From assembly GCA_014804485.1 (NCBI GenBank), contig JAAUZT010000011.1, forward strand, positions 25,474 through 89,473: 64,000 bases of DNA. Direction: 5' to 3'. Each line of letters begins with the position of its first letter. Position 1 is the stretch's first letter. Position numbers and translations under genes: made by a program. The notes under the pieces are model-generated. The model did not search any database and was not told the origin of the DNA. It saw nothing but the letters and a program-made list of their open reading frames with translations. Shown in pieces: positions 34,221-42,576 of the stretch. The DNA is from Lachnospiraceae bacterium (GTDB taxonomy: Bacteria; Bacillota; Clostridia; Lachnospirales; Lachnospiraceae).

Positions 34221-36208
34221 AGCGTATATTTCTTACTGTTTTAAGCACTTCATTGGTGACAAGCATCATCATTATACTTCTCATGATTCTGTCACCCTTT
34301 ATCAACAGACGCTATGCCGCCAAATGGAAATATTGGGTTTGGATTCTGCTTGCGCTACGCTTGATGATACCTTTCAATATGTCAGATATGCAAAATATGC
34401 TCGAAAACTTAAGCCGGAGTCTGACGGACGTAGTAATGCCGTACGAGAGTAATACTTATAAGTCCGACACTGCCGGACCAACGATACAGACATCACAGAA
34501 GATCCTGTTGGAAATACCATCGCGAATGACAGAACCTCTATCACCGCCAAAAAAGATTGGGGCAACCTCTAACGTCACATTTCTTATGATTGTGGAATTT
34601 ATTTGGCTGACAGGCGGGATACTCTTTAGCGCCGTACATCTGTGCAGCTATCTGTTATATAGACGGAAGATAAATCAGAATGGGCACCGGATCGTGAATG
34701 ACTCCATCTGTGTTCTGTATGATAAACTGTTTGATGAATTACAGCTTGACCGGCGCATCCCTATAGTAGTCTGCGACAGGGCAGACAGTCCGATGGTTCT
34801 GGGATTTATTCATCCTGTTCTGGTTCTGCCGGCAGAAGAATATTCTGACGAAGAATTATACTTTATCTTCAAACATGAGTTAATCCATTACAAGCGGCAT
34901 GACGTCTGCTTTAAACTGCTTTTTGTACTGGCTAACGCAGTTCATTGGTTTAATCCTGTCGTCTGGCTTATGCAGAGAGAAGCGGTAGTGGATATGGAAT
35001 TGTCCTGCGATGAAAGCGTAATGCTCAATGCGGACTATACTGCCAGAAAAACTTACACCGAGATACTTTTTTCTATACTGCATAAAAAATGTACGAATAA
35101 AACTCCTTTATCCACACAGTTTTACGGTGGGAAACAGGTGATGAAGAAACGGTTTCGGAACATTCTTGAACGCTCGGGCAAGCGAAGCGGATTATACATA
35201 CCGTTCTGCACCCTGGGTCTTGTCATGGGGCTTGGTTTCCTAATCGGATGCTCTGTTTCCGAACCTGACCGCTTGGAGAAAACTTCAGCTGAAGAGGGTG
35301 CTTTAGAAGGAATCGTGGCGAATAGCGTAGATGTCCCGGACATTGTACTGAATCACACAAAAGAACTGGTTTCGGAATGGTATGCGGTCGCTCAGGCGGA
35401 CTTTCCGGATTACGGTTATGCCAACTGGAGGATTGAGTTATTAACCCATTGCCATACTTATGATGATTTTGAAGGTATGACTGTGCAAATCTATCAGTTA
35501 AACTATGAATTATTATCCGAAAAACCCCAAAATATCATGCTGACAGGAGGTATGAGCATCACTGAGGACGGATGGGTCACGCCGGACTATTCCAACAGCA
35601 GATTTTTGGTTTTTCAGCAGAATGGTGACGATCTTTCTTACCTCACCTATTTGTTTGAAAATGACTGTTATCCGCCGGACAAAATATTTACTGATGATTT
35701 AAGGAATCAGCTTGAAGCGACAGACATTATAGCAACTTCCGAAAACAGCGATACCACAACGCCTGCATACATCGTGGGAGGTGCATCACAGGAAGCAAGT
35801 GCAGAAACGGTACAGACAGAGAATGAGCAAATGGAGGAGGCCGAGATTAAGGGTGCGGTTCAGGCAGAAGAAATGACGTTTTCATGCGAAGTGTCAGGCT
35901 GCACAGAGACCGAAGCACACCAGCACGGTCTTTGCGGAATTGACGGCTGCATACAGATTGGCGAGCACAGCCACGGCATATGCGACATAGCAGGATGTAC
36001 TGAAACAGAAACACATCTGCACAACGGAGAATACTGTTATCCACATAGTGCAGATGATGGACACGCATACCATAATTGCGGCGTATCAGGCTGTACGGAG
36101 AAAACGGCCCATACACACGGGGCTTGTGGAATTGACGGCTGTACACAAATTGGCGAACACCACCACGGAGGAAATAGTGGGGGACATCATCAGTCCGGTC
36201 ATCATTAA
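34214..36208 (+). CDS. M56 family membrane metallopeptidase (BlaR1-like) with Cys/His repeat tail
   Basis: A 664-residue sensor protease. N-terminal membrane helices (about residues 5-22, 33-52, 120-145) flank a zinc protease with HELIH near residue 224 and a second-sphere ELSCDE segment near 264. Another helix is near residues 330-350. The outside part is not a penicillin-binding domain: motifs SxxK and KTG are absent. Instead residues about 558-664 carry five repeats of the form CxxxGCxxxxxHxHG, ending in a His-rich HHHGGNSGGHHQSGHH. That resembles a metal-binding tail, so metal sensing is plausible but unproven. The stop codon shares TTAA with the stop of the convergent recombinase. Confidence 0.85.
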   Translation: MLERIFLTVLSTSLVTSIIIILLMILSPFINRRYAAKWKYWVWILLALRLMIPFNMSDMQNMLENLSRSLTDVVMPYESNTYKSDTAGPTIQTSQKILLEIPSRMTEPLSPPKKIGATSNVTFLMIVEFIWLTGGILFSAVHLCSYLLYRRKINQNGHRIVNDSICVLYDKLFDELQLDRRIPIVVCDRADSPMVLGFIHPVLVLPAEEYSDEELYFIFKHELIHYKRHDVCFKLLFVLANAVHWFNPVVWLMQREAVVDMELSCDESVMLNADYTARKTYTEILFSILHKKCTNKTPLSTQFYGGKQVMKKRFRNILERSGKRSGLYIPFCTLGLVMGLGFLIGCSVSEPDRLEKTSAEEGALEGIVANSVDVPDIVLNHTKELVSEWYAVAQADFPDYGYANWRIELLTHCHTYDDFEGMTVQIYQLNYELLSEKPQNIMLTGGMSITEDGWVTPDYSNSRFLVFQQNGDDLSYLTYLFENDCYPPDKIFTDDLRNQLEATDIIATSENSDTTTPAYIVGGASQEASAETVQTENEQMEEAEIKGAVQAEEMTFSCEVSGCTETEAHQHGLCGIDGCIQIGEHSHGICDIAGCTETETHLHNGEYCYPHSADDGHAYHNCGVSGCTEKTAHTHGACGIDGCTQIGEHHHGGNSGGHHQSGHH

Positions 36209-37137
36209 GAGTCAAATATCTTAAAATCCTTTCGCGGATGCTTCGTGGTAAGGATATCCCGCTGTTTCGCCGTTGCCACATGGGTGTAGATTTCCGTGAT
36301 ATTAATGGAACTGTGACCAAGCATCTCCTGAATATAGCGGATATCTACATCGGCTTCCAACAGGCTTGTGGCAAACGTGTGGCGAAACATATGCGGAGTG
36401 ATGTGCAGTTCAATAGACGCGAGCGCGCAGTATTTTTGTATCATCCTGCGGACTGACTGGTCGCTCAGCGGTCTTCCTGACAAGTTGGTAAAGAAGTACC
36501 CGCAATCTTGTATTTCCGCACGAAACTGCTCCCGATAAGTCTCCAATATGCTGATGACATCGTCATTGCCGATCTGGATTCGTCTCTCCTTAGCGCCTTT
36601 GCCGTAGATCAGGATTGTCCTGTCATACAGGTTCACGTCGCTGCCCGCCAGAGAGCACAGCTCCGAGATCCGCATACCGGTGGAAAAGAGCAGTTCGATG
36701 ACTGCCGCGTCGCGGAGCGCGGTTTTCTTTTGATAATCTGTCTTTGCATTTCTATATTGTGAATAAATGGCAGATAGAAACTGCTCCACCGTATGAAGAG
36801 GAATTGTTTTGGGAAGAATAGAGGGCTCTCGGAATTTTATTTGGAGTTTGCTGAACGGATTTCGTTCAATGACTTCTTTGTATTCCAGATAGTGGAAGAG
36901 TGCTTTGAGAGATGCGATCTTGCGTTTCACAGTCTTCGGTTTATAATTTCCGTGCAGGTATGCAATGTAATTTTCTAATACGATAGGCGTAATATCTGCG
37001 ATGTCTGTTAGTGCGATTTGTGCTGCAAATTGCCCTAAGTCAATGCGATATGCTTTTAGAGTCTTTTCATCCAGTCGTTTCTGGTATCGGCAATAGTCCA
37101 GATAGTTTTTTATATACTTGTGTAAATCTTTTTTCAT
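36205..37137 (-). CDS. Tyrosine recombinase (XerC/XerD-like)
   Basis: A 310-residue integrase-fold recombinase. The N-terminal SAM-like domain covers about residues 1-90 (YLDYCRYQKRLDEKTLKAYRIDL). The catalytic domain has Arg in STGMRISEL, Lys in GKGAKERRI, HMFRHTFATSLL (HxxR), LGHSSI and the nucleophile Tyr in TEIYTHV. All catalytic residues are present. I chose ATG 37137, which follows AAGGGAG; an upstream in-frame ATG at 37233 would add an atypical Cys-rich extension. It is isolated, convergent with the M56 gene, and overlaps it by four bases at the stop codons. No phage or transposon genes surround it. Confidence 0.88.
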   Translation of the reverse strand: MKKDLHKYIKNYLDYCRYQKRLDEKTLKAYRIDLGQFAAQIALTDIADITPIVLENYIAYLHGNYKPKTVKRKIASLKALFHYLEYKEVIERNPFSKLQIKFREPSILPKTIPLHTVEQFLSAIYSQYRNAKTDYQKKTALRDAAVIELLFSTGMRISELCSLAGSDVNLYDRTILIYGKGAKERRIQIGNDDVISILETYREQFRAEIQDCGYFFTNLSGRPLSDQSVRRMIQKYCALASIELHITPHMFRHTFATSLLEADVDIRYIQEMLGHSSINITEIYTHVATAKQRDILTTKHPRKDFKIFDS

Positions 37138-37284
37138 ATTTTTCTGTTTTCTCCCTTGTAAACATTTCTTATGCAAAATATATTGCAAACAAAACAGGCA
37201 AATCTGCTTGTATGCTGAATATTGTGCTTTCACGTTCCTTGATGTTTAGAAATTTTCACGGGCGCTGCTTTGTCCCAGACTTAT

Positions 37285-37313
37285 ATTGTACATGATAAAA
37301 CACACAAACCCAA
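37285..37313 (-). promoter_or_regulatory. Possible promoter for the recombinase
   Basis: On the minus strand TTGGGT (37313-37308) and TACAAT (37290-37285) are 17 bases apart. The leader to ATG 37137 would be about 140 bases. The -35 is imperfect. Confidence 0.4.
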
Positions 37314-37403
37314 TATAAACAACAAAAAAGAATGTAGAATCTTGTTGAATATTAATACAATTATGTATTTTTATATGTTTTGTATAATAAACGCTCAAAA
37401 TAT

Positions 37404-37460
37404 TTGCTTTTTATGTGGAAAATATATATAATATAAATATAATTATCTTGTTAAGATAAT
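37404..37460 (+). promoter_or_regulatory. Promoter and downstream palindrome before the kinase-like gene
   Basis: TTGCTT (37404-37409) and TATAAT (37427-37432) are 17 bases apart. A perfect inverted repeat, ATTATCTT (37442-37449) with AAGATAAT (37453-37460), lies at roughly +3 to +21. It could be an operator or a small 5' hairpin. No regulator gene is adjacent. Confidence 0.55.
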
Positions 37461-37488
37461 AATCTTATGGCAGAAAGGATGATGCTTT

Positions 37489-38115
37489 ATGAATACAATT
37501 ATTACAATTGGTCGTCAGTTTGGTTCCGGCGGCCGCGAAATCGGTAAGAAAGTAGCCGAATATTTCGGAATCAAATTCTATGATAAAGATCTTCTGACAA
37601 GAGCGGCAAAGGAGAGCGGTTTCTGTGAAGAGATGATACAGACTCACGACGAGCGGCCCACCAATTCATTTCTCTACAATTTAGTGATGGATACTTATTC
37701 ATTCGGTTATAATTCATCCTCTTTTGTGGATATGCCGATCAGCCACAAGGTCTTTCTGGCACAATTTGATACGATTAAGAAGATCGCAGGGGAGGGACCT
37801 TGTGTGATTGTAGGCCGCTGCGCGGACTATGCGCTTCACGATTATCAGAATTGTCTTCATCTTTTTATCCATGCAGACCAGAAGAGCAAAGTGAAACGAA
37901 TCATGGAGCGCTACGAGGATGTGACATCGGAACAGAAGGCGATTGATATGATGAACAAGAAGGATAAGTCACGTCAGAGTTATTATAATTATTATTCTTC
38001 CAAGAAATGGGGACGTTCGGACAGTTATGATTTATCCATCAACAGCGGTGTTCTCGGTATCGATGGTTCTGTGAAGCTGATTACACAGTTTGTTGAGGAT
38101 TTTGAGAATAGATAA
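37489..38115 (+). CDS. Cytidylate kinase-like family protein
   Basis: A 208-residue P-loop kinase-like protein. The N-terminus MNTIITIGRQFGSGGREIG contains the phosphate-binding loop, then KFYDKDLL. GPCVIVGRCADY near residue 104 and a late RQSYYNYYSSKKWG segment match the cytidylate-kinase-like family (cytidylate_kin2), which is separate from the housekeeping Cmk. The substrate is unknown. ATG follows AGAAAGGATG. It is alone in its transcript, between its own promoter and a terminator. Confidence 0.85.
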   Translation: MNTIITIGRQFGSGGREIGKKVAEYFGIKFYDKDLLTRAAKESGFCEEMIQTHDERPTNSFLYNLVMDTYSFGYNSSSFVDMPISHKVFLAQFDTIKKIAGEGPCVIVGRCADYALHDYQNCLHLFIHADQKSKVKRIMERYEDVTSEQKAIDMMNKKDKSRQSYYNYYSSKKWGRSDSYDLSINSGVLGIDGSVKLITQFVEDFENR

Positions 38116-38122
38116 TATAAAT

Positions 38123-38154
38123 AAGGACGAAGGTGTTTTGCTTTCGTCCTTTTC
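38123..38154 (+). terminator. Intrinsic terminator after the kinase-like gene
   Basis: AAGGACGAA (38123-38131) pairs with TTTCGTCCTTTT across a short GTGTTTTG loop and ends in T residues. It stands 22 bases before the next ATG. Confidence 0.7.
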
Positions 38155-38175
38155 CTTTGACTATGGAGAAAACTT

Positions 38176-39765
38176 ATGGACAGGAAAAAGCGGGCACGAC
38201 ATAATCCGTACGCTGAGAATCATTCATACATAAACAATAGTACATCTAATCCACCACCGCCGGATTATGACGAATATTACATGTTTACGGTACTTTATGT
38301 GCTTTTTGTACCTGTTGCCATAACGATTATAATGGGATTCAACGGCATATTTGAATATACGCCTTTATTTGTCGCGTTTATGATGTTTCTATATGCATAT
38401 TTGTGTATTGCCAAATTCAAATTGAATAAACCCGACAGCCTGTTTGAATTATATTTACCAATCCTCGCCTATCTGGGTTGGCAGCTGTTTCTCTCGGTGA
38501 TATTTACCTTATTTATCTATGATGGTGCATTTATCTATGCGTTTTTGTCTTTAAATTTTTACGGAGTCATGTATGACCCTGATTGGCAGTTGGTACTGCT
38601 TTTTAACTGGATATATAATTTATTGCTCTCAGGCGGTTTCGCAGCAGGAGAGCGGCTTGCCTTTCACAAAACCAAAGTAGTGCGGAAATCCTTTCGCATC
38701 AAATATGTACGGTTGATACTGATTGGCAGTGCCATGATGATTTTAATAAGTGAAGGAGTCTGGTTTTATAAGCGGAGAGATATTATAGAACGAGATCCGG
38801 AGCAGGGCGGATATGGATTTGCCTATGAGAACGGCTATTCAAGCACTAATTTAGAACCGTACTATGTTGAGAATAAAGAAAACATTCTTGCCCGATTAGA
38901 TGAACCTTCTACATTTATGATTTCCGAACCAACCCATATGCCTGTATTGGATGGAGCAGAAGCGGCATATCCAGTCTATTCTGCTTTTGCTAACGCCTGC
39001 TATGAGAATATTGGCGAAATACAGGAATATGCCAAACAGACCAAATCCAAAGATTCTGATGTCACAATGCCTGTTAAGTTTAATAACAGCGTGATTGCTT
39101 TCGAGGATTTGGTAGCAGGAGAGACAGATATCTTTTTTGGCGCAAAACCATCAAAAGAGCAACAGGAACTGGCTACAGAAGCCGGCAAGGAGCTGATTCT
39201 GACACCAATAGGCAAAGAAGCGTTTATCTTTTTTGTCAATAGCGAAAATCCGGTTAACGGACTGACTTCCGACCAAATACGCGATATTTATTCCGGTGAA
39301 ATCACAAATTGGAACAAAATCGGCGGAGCAAGAGAACGAATTCTTGCATTCCAACGTCCTGAGAATTCCGGTTCCCAGACAATGATGGAATATTTTATGG
39401 GGGATGTGCCGCTCAAAGAACCTCTGCAAACCGAACATGTCAGTGGTATGGGCGATCTGTTCTTAAGAACGGCAAATTATCAGAATCGGTCTTCAGCAAT
39501 CGGATATTCCTTCCGGTATTTTGCAACTATTATGGTAAAAGATATGAATTACTCGGATCATATTAAATATCTGTCAGTAGATGGCATTTATCCTGATGAG
39601 AAAACAATTCGATCCGGAGAATATCCGTTCACTACAGAACTTTATGCGGTTACGCTTGTCGATAATCCAAATGAAAATGTAAAATTATTCTTAGAATGGA
39701 TGACAGGTCCTCAAGGTCAGCAAATCGTATCTGATACCGGATATGTCGCGCTACAAAGCCCGTGA
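38176..39765 (+). CDS. Membrane-anchored PstS-like substrate-binding protein
   Basis: A 529-residue two-part protein. Residues about 35-200 form five or six membrane helices after a charged, Pro-rich N-terminus. Residues about 225-529 form a periplasmic-binding-protein domain of the phosphate-binding type: ADIFFGAKPSKEQ-like loop, NPVNGLTSDQIRDIYSGEITNW near residue 370, and the QRPENSGSQTMMEYF anion-binding segment near 395. Ordinary PstS is a lipoprotein and is encoded with pstCAB-phoU; none are nearby. The fusion suggests a fixed sensor or receptor. The ligand is not certain. Confidence 0.8.
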   Translation: MDRKKRARHNPYAENHSYINNSTSNPPPPDYDEYYMFTVLYVLFVPVAITIIMGFNGIFEYTPLFVAFMMFLYAYLCIAKFKLNKPDSLFELYLPILAYLGWQLFLSVIFTLFIYDGAFIYAFLSLNFYGVMYDPDWQLVLLFNWIYNLLLSGGFAAGERLAFHKTKVVRKSFRIKYVRLILIGSAMMILISEGVWFYKRRDIIERDPEQGGYGFAYENGYSSTNLEPYYVENKENILARLDEPSTFMISEPTHMPVLDGAEAAYPVYSAFANACYENIGEIQEYAKQTKSKDSDVTMPVKFNNSVIAFEDLVAGETDIFFGAKPSKEQQELATEAGKELILTPIGKEAFIFFVNSENPVNGLTSDQIRDIYSGEITNWNKIGGARERILAFQRPENSGSQTMMEYFMGDVPLKEPLQTEHVSGMGDLFLRTANYQNRSSAIGYSFRYFATIMVKDMNYSDHIKYLSVDGIYPDEKTIRSGEYPFTTELYAVTLVDNPNENVKLFLEWMTGPQGQQIVSDTGYVALQSP

Positions 39766-39935
39766 AAGATAATTGAATATAATTTGTATTTTATAAAACC
39801 GCGCATAACCTTGATTTTACTGCATTTTGTGGCAACTTGGATGATTTGAGAGTGGATTGCTTCAATATATAACTATGCGCAAAACACAAGTTTAACGAAT
39901 AGTTGTGCTCTTAAACGGCTAATTATCCTTCGAAC

Positions 39936-40385
39936 CTAAAATATTTCTTCAGAATCCAGCCAGACTGTAAAAGGACCATCATTTACAAGCGCTACCTGCA
40001 TATCAGCGCCAAACTCGCCATGAGCAACTTTCGGAACATATTCTCTACATTTTTCTATAATGTACTGATACAACAGCTCCGAAGGTTCGGGTTTGCCGGC
40101 ATTTATAAATGATGGTCTGTTTCCATGCTTACAATCAGCATATAATGTAAATTGTGAAACAATTAACAATTCGCCATCGACAGAAGAAATATTTAAATTT
40201 GTCTTTCCGTTCTCATCGCTGAAAATACGTAGATTAACCAGCTTATGGACCATTCTATCGGCAATTTCTTTCGTATCGCTGTCAGAAATACCGACAAATA
40301 CACAGAAGCCTTGCCCAATCTCTCCGACGCTCCTGTCTTCTATCGTTACACTTGCTCTACTTACGCGTTGAATCAGAAGTCTCAT
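39936..40385 (-). CDS. dtd: D-aminoacyl-tRNA deacylase
   Basis: A 149-residue proofreading enzyme that hydrolyses D-aminoacyl-tRNA. It starts MRLLIQRVSRASV and has the catalytic SQFTLYAD segment near residue 78 and the C-terminal gate segment NDGPFTVWLDSE (the family's GP-containing motif). ATG 40385 matches the family start; it lies inside the 3' end of the upstream AI-2E transporter gene, overlapping by 29 bases, so the two are cotranscribed. Confidence 0.95.
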   Translation of the reverse strand: MRLLIQRVSRASVTIEDRSVGEIGQGFCVFVGISDSDTKEIADRMVHKLVNLRIFSDENGKTNLNISSVDGELLIVSQFTLYADCKHGNRPSFINAGKPEPSELLYQYIIEKCREYVPKVAHGEFGADMQVALVNDGPFTVWLDSEEIF

Positions 40386-41667
40386 TGTCACTACTCTCTT
40401 CTTTTCTCTTTTTCTTTTTGACCGGCGGGACATATTCTGTGAAGACTTTAGCCTCGTCGATCTGTCCCACTGTCATATAAGGCTGTATATCTGTAGGAAG
40501 ATCCTTTTTACGCAGCATTCTGTTTATCATGGCGCTGACTCCCGCATAGAAAACTGCAAAGATCGGCACACCGACTACCATACCGAGTACGCCGAACAGA
40601 CCGCCGAATATTGTGATTGCAAATATAACCCAAAATCCTGAAAGACCTGTAGAATCACCCAGAATCTTCGGCCCGAGAATATTGCCGTCAAACTGCTGAA
40701 TAATCAGGATCAGAATAATAAAATACAACGCCTGTATCGGATCAACCATCAAAACAAGCAGTGCACTCGGTACTCCGCCGATCCATGGACCGAAGAAAGG
40801 AATAACATTAGTTACACCGATGATTACGCTCACAAGGATTGCATAGGGAGTTCCAATAATACTGGTACATACGAAACATATAACGCCAATAATAATGGAA
40901 TCCACGATTTTGCCGCCGATAAATCCGATAAAAGTGCTATGGATAAATCGAAAGTTTGTGATGACTTCATTTCCGGTCTTGCGGTCAAACAACGCATAGG
41001 CTATCTTCTTCGCCTGTCCGGCAAATTTCTCCTTGCTGCCGAGAATATAGATAGAAATAATAAAACCAATTACAAAATTCCACAGTGCCTTAAATACACC
41101 GATCACACTCAATGACAGCGTCTTTAAAAGATCATTCATATGAGGAAGCAGATTGCTGTTGAGATAATCCAGTAATTTAGAAGAATACTGGGCAAGCAGT
41201 GCGTTTAACACCTCCTCAAGATTAGGATTATTTTTCATAAGTCCAAGCGCCCATGTATTTAAGTTATTGACATAGATCGGGAACTGGAAAATAATGCTCT
41301 GTATACTGCGGATCACTTCAGGGATAATGAGTCCGAAAAATTCATATAGGATGATTAGAATCAAAACGATGGTCGCTAATATAGAAAGTCCTCTCATCCG
41401 CCTTTTATTTTTGGCTGTCATCGGTACGTTAGCTTTCATATATAGAGGTTTGATAATACATTTCTCAATCTTATTGAGAACAGGTGTCATCAGATATGCC
41501 AACACAAAACCGTCTATAATCGGCATAGAGATCCCGATAAGCTTTGCAATACCGTTAGATAAGTTAGATCTGTGAAAAAGAACATAATAAAATAAGATAC
41601 TTGCAACAATCACAAGAAATGCCGTGATTCCCCAGCATAAGTATTTTTTTTCAAACTTAAATTTCAT
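40357..41667 (-). CDS. AI-2E family transporter
   Basis: A 436-residue polytopic membrane protein of the AI-2E/TqsA/YdiK permease family. Two N-terminal helices, a long amphipathic region and a C-terminal cluster of helices with FFGPWIGGVPSALLVL and QQFDGNILGPKILGDSTGLSGFWV (split here by family landmarks near residues 290 and 330) are characteristic. The tail is Lys/Glu-rich. Members carry diverse substrates (quorum signals, sodium/proton antiport), so no substrate is assigned. A hairpin at 41700-41730 lies in the divergent gap upstream. Confidence 0.88.
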   Translation of the reverse strand: MKFKFEKKYLCWGITAFLVIVASILFYYVLFHRSNLSNGIAKLIGISMPIIDGFVLAYLMTPVLNKIEKCIIKPLYMKANVPMTAKNKRRMRGLSILATIVLILIILYEFFGLIIPEVIRSIQSIIFQFPIYVNNLNTWALGLMKNNPNLEEVLNALLAQYSSKLLDYLNSNLLPHMNDLLKTLSLSVIGVFKALWNFVIGFIISIYILGSKEKFAGQAKKIAYALFDRKTGNEVITNFRFIHSTFIGFIGGKIVDSIIIGVICFVCTSIIGTPYAILVSVIIGVTNVIPFFGPWIGGVPSALLVLMVDPIQALYFIILILIIQQFDGNILGPKILGDSTGLSGFWVIFAITIFGGLFGVLGMVVGVPIFAVFYAGVSAMINRMLRKKDLPTDIQPYMTVGQIDEAKVFTEYVPPVKKKKRKEESSDNETSDSTRK

Positions 41668-41856
41668 TTAGATTAACCCCGCTATAAATTATGTACATTC
41701 CGTATCCGTACGCCTTTAAAAAAGATACGGTATATTTATTAGTATACCATTTTTTTCATAATCTGCATTATAAATTTAAAAATTTAGTGCTAAGGAGTTG
41801 ATTGTTTTGTATAATAGATGCGGTGACCACAGTTATCAGAGGGAAAGGAATATCAC

Positions 41857-42576
41857 ATGAAACTTCAGCAATTATACAGCCTGACGCGTAAGGCCATAGA
41901 TGATTATCACATGATTACGGCGGGTGATAAGATTGCCGTCGGTATTTCCGGAGGTAAAGACAGCCTGACATTGCTCTATGCCTTACAGGGACTACGCAGA
42001 TTCTACCCGCAGTCATTTGAGCTTTGTGGCGTTACGGTGGATCTGGGATTCGAGAACCTGAATCTGGATAAGATAAAAGAGTTATGTGCTTCTCTTAACG
42101 TAGAGTATCATATTATCAAGACAGATATCGGCAAAATAATTTTCGATGACCGGAAAGAATCAAACCCATGCTCTCTGTGTGCAAAAATGCGAAAAGGTGC
42201 ATTAAATGATGCTATGAAGGCTTCCGGATGTAATAAAGTCGCATATGCCCACCATAAGGATGACGTTGTGGAGACCATGATGATGTCACTGATCTATGAG
42301 GGTCGATTCCACACCTTTCGTCCGGTCACTTACCTGGATCGCACGGATATTACCGTGATTCGTCCGTTGATCTACATGAATGAAGCGGATGTGATCGGTT
42401 TTGTCAATAAATATAATGTTCCCGTGGTAAAAAGTCCCTGTCCGGCGGACGGACATACGAAACGGGAATATATTAAAAACCTTGTCCGTGAGATCAATCT
42501 GGAAACCCCCGGAGTTAAAGAAAGAATGTTTACCGCCATTCAGAGCGGAAAACTGGAAGGATGGGAACTGTCATGA
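41857..42576 (+). CDS. TtcA-like tRNA thiolation protein
   Basis: A 239-residue PP-loop ATPase of the TtcA/TtuA group. SGGKDS near residue 31 is the ATP pyrophosphatase loop; CSLCAKMRKG near residue 108 supplies the CxxC pair typical of TtcA-type proteins that thiolate C32 of tRNA, and AHHKDDVVET near residue 130 follows. A late SPCP motif near residue 193 offers another Cys. Family identity is firm; the precise tRNA position is inferred. It overlaps the recombinase start as ATGA. Confidence 0.87.
   Translation: MKLQQLYSLTRKAIDDYHMITAGDKIAVGISGGKDSLTLLYALQGLRRFYPQSFELCGVTVDLGFENLNLDKIKELCASLNVEYHIIKTDIGKIIFDDRKESNPCSLCAKMRKGALNDAMKASGCNKVAYAHHKDDVVETMMMSLIYEGRFHTFRPVTYLDRTDITVIRPLIYMNEADVIGFVNKYNVPVVKSPCPADGHTKREYIKNLVREINLETPGVKERMFTAIQSGKLEGWELS

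Larger units (their letters stand above)
37138..37488. other. Intergenic region between recombinase and kinase-like gene
   Basis: A divergent, AT-rich stretch of 351 bases without a convincing gene. It holds a candidate promoter for each direction, described separately, and a 19-base palindrome near the start of the rightward transcript. No repeats or RNA genes recognised. Confidence 0.6.

Noticed and set aside
33813-36208. Beta-lactam resistance BlaI-BlaR1 system
   Set aside because: The M56 partner has no penicillin-binding sensor domain and no beta-lactamase gene is adjacent.
36205-37137. Integrase of a mobile element
   Set aside because: No attachment repeats, excisionase, phage or conjugation genes around it; a lone recombinase is the safer call.
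41700-41730. Inverted repeat CCGTATC/GATACGG in the gap between AI-2E and TtcA-like genes
   Set aside because: Only seven base pairs with a 17-base loop; may be a weak hairpin, not strong enough to annotate.
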